The notes beneath the pieces are model-generated. The model was not told the origin of the DNA, did not search any database, and saw only the letters and a program-made list of their open reading frames with translations. The position numbers and the translations under genes were made by a program. This document shows, piece after piece, positions 5,301-8,738 of a stretch of 8,738 nt of DNA (positions are counted from its first letter, which is position 1; the number at the start of each line of letters is the position of its first letter). This stretch comes from Dehalococcoidia bacterium (GTDB lineage: Bacteria > Chloroflexota > Dehalococcoidia > Dehalococcoidales > Fen-1064), in NCBI GenBank assembly GCA_030691775.1, contig JAUYDN010000011.1:1-8738 (forward strand), read 5' to 3'.

Positions 5301-6440
5301 ATGAAATGGACATTGGTTTTACGCCTGGATGAAACAGCTTATCGCCAGATTTGTGACTACGTACGCACACAGGTGGCACTTGGAAACCTCAAACCGGAAG
5401 AGCGTCTGCCCGCCATCAGGGAGCTTGCCCGTTCGCTCAAACTCGACCCCGGCACAGTCGCACGTGCCTACCGGGAGTTGGAGCGCGAGGGGACTATCAC
5501 AACTCAAAGGGGCGGTGGCAGTTTCATCTCTGGGCGGATAAAGAAACAGGAGCTGGCGGAACGACGCAAGGATAGACTGGACCTGGTGATAGGGAAGGCG
5601 ATTGTGGAGTCTCTGGGTTCGGGATTTTCCATAGAAGATATCGAGACAGTTTTTACAACTCAACTCGCCAGATGGAGAGAGCGGCACACCCAACCGAAAG
5701 GGAAAAAACGTAGAAGGGAACCCGGTTCTATCATCCGTTTTCAGGGTAGTCACGACCTCGCAGTAGAATTGCTGGCGCGTCATCTAAACACCCTCCATCC
5801 TGAATCACAGTTCACCACCGAATATACAGGTAGCCTCGCAGGAATGACTGCACTGGCGCGTGGAGAGGCGGATATCGCCGGAGCCCACCTGTTCGATGAG
5901 GAGTCCGGCGAATACAATATCCCTTTCGTAAAGAAGCTGATGCCCAACGAGAGCGTAGTCGTCATCAATCTCGTGCAACGCATCCAGGGGCTGATGGTCC
6001 CCGCAGGTAATCCCAAACATGTAATCAGCCTCAGGGACACTGTCCGCCGTGATATTACCTTCATCAACCGTCAGAAAGGTTCCGGGACACGGATACTGCT
6101 CGATACTCAACTCCGGCGGCTGGGCGTAAATCCATCCGACATCAAAGGGTATGAAATTGAAGAGCAGACCCATGTCGCGGTGGCAAGCCGGGTGGCGGAA
6201 GGGACAGCGGACGTGGGTCTCGGGGCGCAATCCGCCGCCAGTGTTGCCGGGCTGGACTTTATTCCACTCGCCAAGGAACGATATGACCTCATCTGGCTCA
6301 AAGGCAAACTCGATGATGGGCTTCTTTCCGTTCTTCCAGATATAATCCGCAGTGAAAGTTTTCTCACGATGTTGAATTCTATCCCCGGTTACGATACCAG
6401 TGCTACCGGCCAGATAAATGTCGTCAGTCCGGAGAAATAA
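5301..6440 (+). CDS. GntR-type regulator fused to a molybdate/tungstate-binding-like domain
   Basis: This 379-residue protein is a one-component oxyanion sensor by architecture. A GntR winged helix occupies about 10-78 (AYRQICDYVR, then RLPAIRELARSLKLDPGTVARAYRELEREG and the wing GGGSFI). A helical linker, highly basic at 125-140, leads to a periplasmic-binding-protein-like domain (about 145-340) of the PBP_like/MopB type. Its motifs are FQGSHD (147-152), GSLAGMTALARGEADIAG (177-194), NRQKGSGTR (266-274), EEQTHVAVA (287-295), ADVGLG (313-318) and ERYDLIW (326-332). There is no signal peptide, so this domain works in the cytoplasm. The ATG lies about 14 nt after the predicted transcription start and lacks a clear Shine-Dalgarno sequence. 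It is first gene of the tup operon, ending 10 bp before the tupA start. The likely role is tungstate- or molybdate-responsive control of that operon; which anion it binds is not decidable by eye. Confidence 0.9.
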   Translation: MKWTLVLRLDETAYRQICDYVRTQVALGNLKPEERLPAIRELARSLKLDPGTVARAYRELEREGTITTQRGGGSFISGRIKKQELAERRKDRLDLVIGKAIVESLGSGFSIEDIETVFTTQLARWRERHTQPKGKKRRREPGSIIRFQGSHDLAVELLARHLNTLHPESQFTTEYTGSLAGMTALARGEADIAGAHLFDEESGEYNIPFVKKLMPNESVVVINLVQRIQGLMVPAGNPKHVISLRDTVRRDITFINRQKGSGTRILLDTQLRRLGVNPSDIKGYEIEEQTHVAVASRVAEGTADVGLGAQSAASVAGLDFIPLAKERYDLIWLKGKLDDGLLSVLPDIIRSESFLTMLNSIPGYDTSATGQINVVSPEK

Positions 6441-6450
6441 AAAGAGACAG

Positions 6451-7365
6451 ATGAAGAATCCTGTATTAAATTGCCTGGTTACACGTTTGTTACTGGCATC
6501 GGTATTGCTTGTTCTCGTTGTGACGGCGGTAGGTTGTGGCACCCGGCCTGCCCAAACCTCGAATGCCACCGAAACCCCGCCCGCCCCTGCGAATCCAGAC
6601 ATCATTCTGGCAACCACCACGAGCACCCGCGACTCCGGTTTGCTGGATGTTCTCCTCCCCATCTTCGAGCAGAAGACCGGCTACAGAGTCAAGCCAATCG
6701 CCGTCGGCTCAGGGCAGGCAATGGCAATGGGGGGGCGGGGTGAAGCGGACGTGCTGTTAGTACACGCTCCGGATTCAGAGGTCAAATTCATGCAGGCTGG
6801 CCACGGCGTTAACCGTAAGCTGGTGATGCATAACGATTTTATCATTATCGGTCCGGATGCAGATACCGCGGGTATCAAAGGGATGACTGTGGCAGTGGAT
6901 GCGCTGAAGAAAATCTCTACATCTAATGCCATTTTTGTTAGCCGTGGGGATAACTCGGGGACACACCAGCTCGAGCTGAAGCTGTGGAAGCTCGCAAGCA
7001 TCGAACCGAAAGGGCAAACCTGGTACCAGGAGACGGGGCAGGGGATGGGTGCCACGCTCAATATCACCGCAGAAAAGGGAGGCTACACCATCACCGACCG
7101 CGCAACCTATCTCTCCACGGAGAAAACGACGAATCTCAAAATTCTCGCGGAAAAGGACCCTATTCTGCTTAATATTTACCACGTGATTCAGGTTAACCCG
7201 GCGAAGTCCGAAAAAATCAATGCCGCCGGCGCCAGAGCTTTTGTTGACTTTATGGTCGGCGCAGACACACAGAAGATGCTCGGTGAATTCGGTAAAGACA
7301 AGTATGGTCAAGCTCTTTTCTTCCCGGATGCCGGCAAGACAGAGGCGGAGCTTGGCAGTCAATAG
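6451..7365 (+). CDS. tupA: Tungstate ABC transporter substrate-binding lipoprotein TupA
   Basis: TupA captures tungstate outside the membrane and delivers it to TupBC. From this ATG the protein has 304 residues. A lipoprotein signal (1-28) ends in the lipobox TAVGC (C29), followed by a Thr/Pro/Ala-rich linker to about residue 48. The mature domain opens with LATTTSTRDSGLL (53-65), the TTTSTxDSG signature that marks TupA against ModA or WtpA. Further family motifs are SGQAMAMGGRGEADV (87-101), SRGDNSGTHQLE (164-175), GQGMGATL (196-203) and YTITDRATY (212-220). An in-frame ATG at 6418 overlaps the regulator gene and would add 11 residues with a poor ribosome site; AAAGAGA just before 6451 is also modest, so the start is uncertain. 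Tungstate supply suggests tungsten enzymes such as aldehyde:ferredoxin oxidoreductase or formate dehydrogenase elsewhere in the genome. Confidence 0.94.
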   Translation: MKNPVLNCLVTRLLLASVLLVLVVTAVGCGTRPAQTSNATETPPAPANPDIILATTTSTRDSGLLDVLLPIFEQKTGYRVKPIAVGSGQAMAMGGRGEADVLLVHAPDSEVKFMQAGHGVNRKLVMHNDFIIIGPDADTAGIKGMTVAVDALKKISTSNAIFVSRGDNSGTHQLELKLWKLASIEPKGQTWYQETGQGMGATLNITAEKGGYTITDRATYLSTEKTTNLKILAEKDPILLNIYHVIQVNPAKSEKINAAGARAFVDFMVGADTQKMLGEFGKDKYGQALFFPDAGKTEAELGSQ

Positions 7366-7383
7366 GGATAGGGCTGGACTACT

Positions 7384-8082
7384 GTGGACCTGATTATTGA
7401 AGGTATCGTCCAGGCTTTTAAATTGCTTTTTCAGGGCGACGCCGAGGTTGTCCGGATTATGCTCCTATCACTCGGGGTGTCATTATCCGCAACCGTCATC
7501 AGTCTTTTTCTGGGTGTGATGCTAGGGACAGCGCTGGGTCTCACCCGGTTCCCCGGACGCCGTTTCCTGGTGAGTATTGTGAACACGGGGATGGGCGCGC
7601 CGCCAACAGTGGTAGGTCTGATTGTCACGATTTTCCTGTGGCGCAACGGACCCCTTGGACTGCTGAGGATATTGTACACTCCGGTGGCGATGGTCATTGC
7701 CCAGTGTCTCATCTCCTTGCCCATCATCACCGGGTTTACGCTGGCATCCATCCAGCAAATCGATAGGAAGATGCAATTACAGTTGATGGCACTGGGCGCA
7801 TCCCGTATGCAGATGGTCTGGCTACTGTTGAAGGAATCACGTTTGCCGCTCCTTGCGGCGGTGATGGCGGGGTTCGGCGCCATTATCTCCGAGGTGGGTG
7901 CCTCGATGATGGTCGGTGGTAATATCACCGGGCAAACACGGGTGCTCACGACTGCCATTGTTATGGAGACGAGTAAAGGTGAATTCGCCACCGCAATCGC
8001 TCTGAGCATAATACTCATGGTACTGGTGTACGGCGTAAACCTGCTTCTTACCTGGGCACAACAAAGGGGGAAGACATCGTGA
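7384..8082 (+). CDS. tupB: Tungstate ABC transporter permease TupB
   Basis: TupB forms the membrane channel of the tungstate importer, probably as a homodimer. The 232-residue protein shows about five hydrophobic segments (near 24-54, 62-86, 96-120, 152-176 and 202-225). The cytoplasmic EAA loop that contacts the ATPase is at about 130-156, with LMALGASRMQMVWLLLKES and its invariant glycine (G138). APPTVVGLIVTIFLW (72-86) and GGNITGQTRVLTTAIVMET (178-196) are characteristic of the TupB branch. Length is close to the usual 225-235. It starts at GTG 18 bp after tupA, with only weak GGA/AGGG signals, so its translation may be coupled to tupA. Its stop overlaps the start of tupC. Confidence 0.93.
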   Translation: MDLIIEGIVQAFKLLFQGDAEVVRIMLLSLGVSLSATVISLFLGVMLGTALGLTRFPGRRFLVSIVNTGMGAPPTVVGLIVTIFLWRNGPLGLLRILYTPVAMVIAQCLISLPIITGFTLASIQQIDRKMQLQLMALGASRMQMVWLLLKESRLPLLAAVMAGFGAIISEVGASMMVGGNITGQTRVLTTAIVMETSKGEFATAIALSIILMVLVYGVNLLLTWAQQRGKTS

Positions 8083-8738
8083 CAGGTGGTACACCGGCTA
8101 TCTCAGCCCGCGACCTCACTGTGGTTTTCGGGGAGAAGAAAGCCCTCGATATTCCCGCGTTCGAGGTCGCTCCGGGCGAGGTATCGGTCGTTATCGGACC
8201 TAACGGGTCGGGGAAGACCACGATGCTCCACTGCCTGTCGCTGTTAATGAGGCCGGCAAGCGGGACGGTAACGTATTCCGGTGAAGCCGTAACCAATCAA
8301 AAACAAGCCCTGGTGTTACGTCGTAGACTTGCCGTGGTGTTTCAGGAATCCCTGTTGCTGAACACTACAGTCTGGGGGAATGTAATTATCGGTGCGCGCT
8401 TGCGCGGCATTTCTGAACCCGTTGCGAAAGAAAGAGCTAGGAAGTGGCTGGAAAAGTTCGGGGTAGCTCACCTCGCAAATAGGCAGGCACGGACACTTTC
8501 CAGCGGGGAGTCCAAGCGGGTCAGCCTGGCGCGTGCGTTTGCACTGGAGCCGCTGGTGCTTTTTTTAGATGAGCCATTCACCGCGCTGGACAGCCCTACC
8601 CGTCAGTCCCTCCTCGAGGACTTCGAAAGCGTGTTGAAAGAAATAAAAGTGACTACGGTTATGGTCACGCACGACCGCAACGAAGCGCTGATGCTCGCCG
8701 ACCGTGTGGCAGTGCTTATCGGCGGGCAAATCCGGCAG
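8079..8738 (+). CDS. tupC: Tungstate ABC transporter ATP-binding protein TupC (3' end outside the window)
   Basis: This is the ATPase that powers TupAB. The frame starts at GTG, overlaps the tupB stop by 4 nt (GTGA) and has AAAGGGGG 8 nt upstream. It stays open for 220 codons to the window edge, so the C-terminus is missing. All nucleotide-binding elements are present: Walker A GPNGSGKTT (40-48), Q-loop Q89 (VVFQES), signature LSSGES (140-145), Walker B VLFLDEP (160-166), D-loop (ALDS, 169-172) and H-loop H198 (VTHD). The signature departs from the standard LSGGQ, having serine at the third position and glutamate at the fifth; glutamate is common in this group, the serine less so. Assignment to tungstate rests on the operon, since the ATPase alone could also serve phosphate or molybdate systems. 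Confidence 0.93.
   Translation, partial: MTGGTPAISARDLTVVFGEKKALDIPAFEVAPGEVSVVIGPNGSGKTTMLHCLSLLMRPASGTVTYSGEAVTNQKQALVLRRRLAVVFQESLLLNTTVWGNVIIGARLRGISEPVAKERARKWLEKFGVAHLANRQARTLSSGESKRVSLARAFALEPLVLFLDEPFTALDSPTRQSLLEDFESVLKEIKVTTVMVTHDRNEALMLADRVAVLIGGQIRQ

Noticed and set aside
5805..6662. 285-codon minus-strand open frame opposite the regulator and tupA
   Set aside because: The plus strand encodes two well-supported proteins with recognisable motifs over the same span; the antisense frame has no family features.
7431..8018. 195-codon minus-strand open frame opposite tupB
   Set aside because: It is the shadow of a membrane protein gene with clear permease motifs on the plus strand.

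Overview
The window looks like bacterial chromosome, moderately GC-rich and densely coding in three blocks, separated by intergenic stretches full of short dispersed repeats. The gene set (MiaB, YajC, NadB, a tungstate transporter), the frequent GTG/TTG starts and the repeat style would suit an anaerobic sediment or groundwater bacterium, possibly a Dehalococcoidia-like Chloroflexota. That placement is an inference from overall character; no marker gene here fixes the taxonomy.

Layout. Positions 1-285 are repeat-derived non-coding DNA that ends against the decayed C-terminal third of a family 5 (peptide/oligosaccharide-type) ABC solute-binding protein (286-627). That remnant still has its strong terminator (656-687). 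A tRNA-Ser(GCU) gene with its own promoter follows (746-886). A short palindromic repeat and a promoter then lead into a three-gene operon, miaB-yajC-nadB (1060-4300): tRNA 2-methylthiolation, a Sec-translocase accessory protein with an unusual lipoprotein signal, and L-aspartate oxidase. A MarR-type regulator on the minus strand converges on nadB, with only 21 bp between the two stop codons. Upstream of marR lies a second cluster of the same repeats seen at the left edge (about 4965-5200).

The right third is a tungstate-uptake operon read rightwards to the window edge. It begins with a near-consensus promoter (TTGACA, 17 bp, TATAGT) overlapped by an inverted repeat. The genes are a one-component regulator joining a GntR winged helix to a molybdate/tungstate-type periplasmic-binding-protein domain, then tupA (lipoprotein receptor), tupB (permease) and tupC (ATPase, cut by the window end). 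The likely logic is that the regulator senses the cytoplasmic oxyanion through its binding-protein-like domain and controls its own operon, so sensor, receptor and pump share one transcript.

The points most worth following are the sensor-transporter operon and its candidate operator, the lipoprotein-type YajC, the marR promoter that lies inside the longest possible marR reading frame, and the composite repeats that border the broken solute-binding-protein gene.
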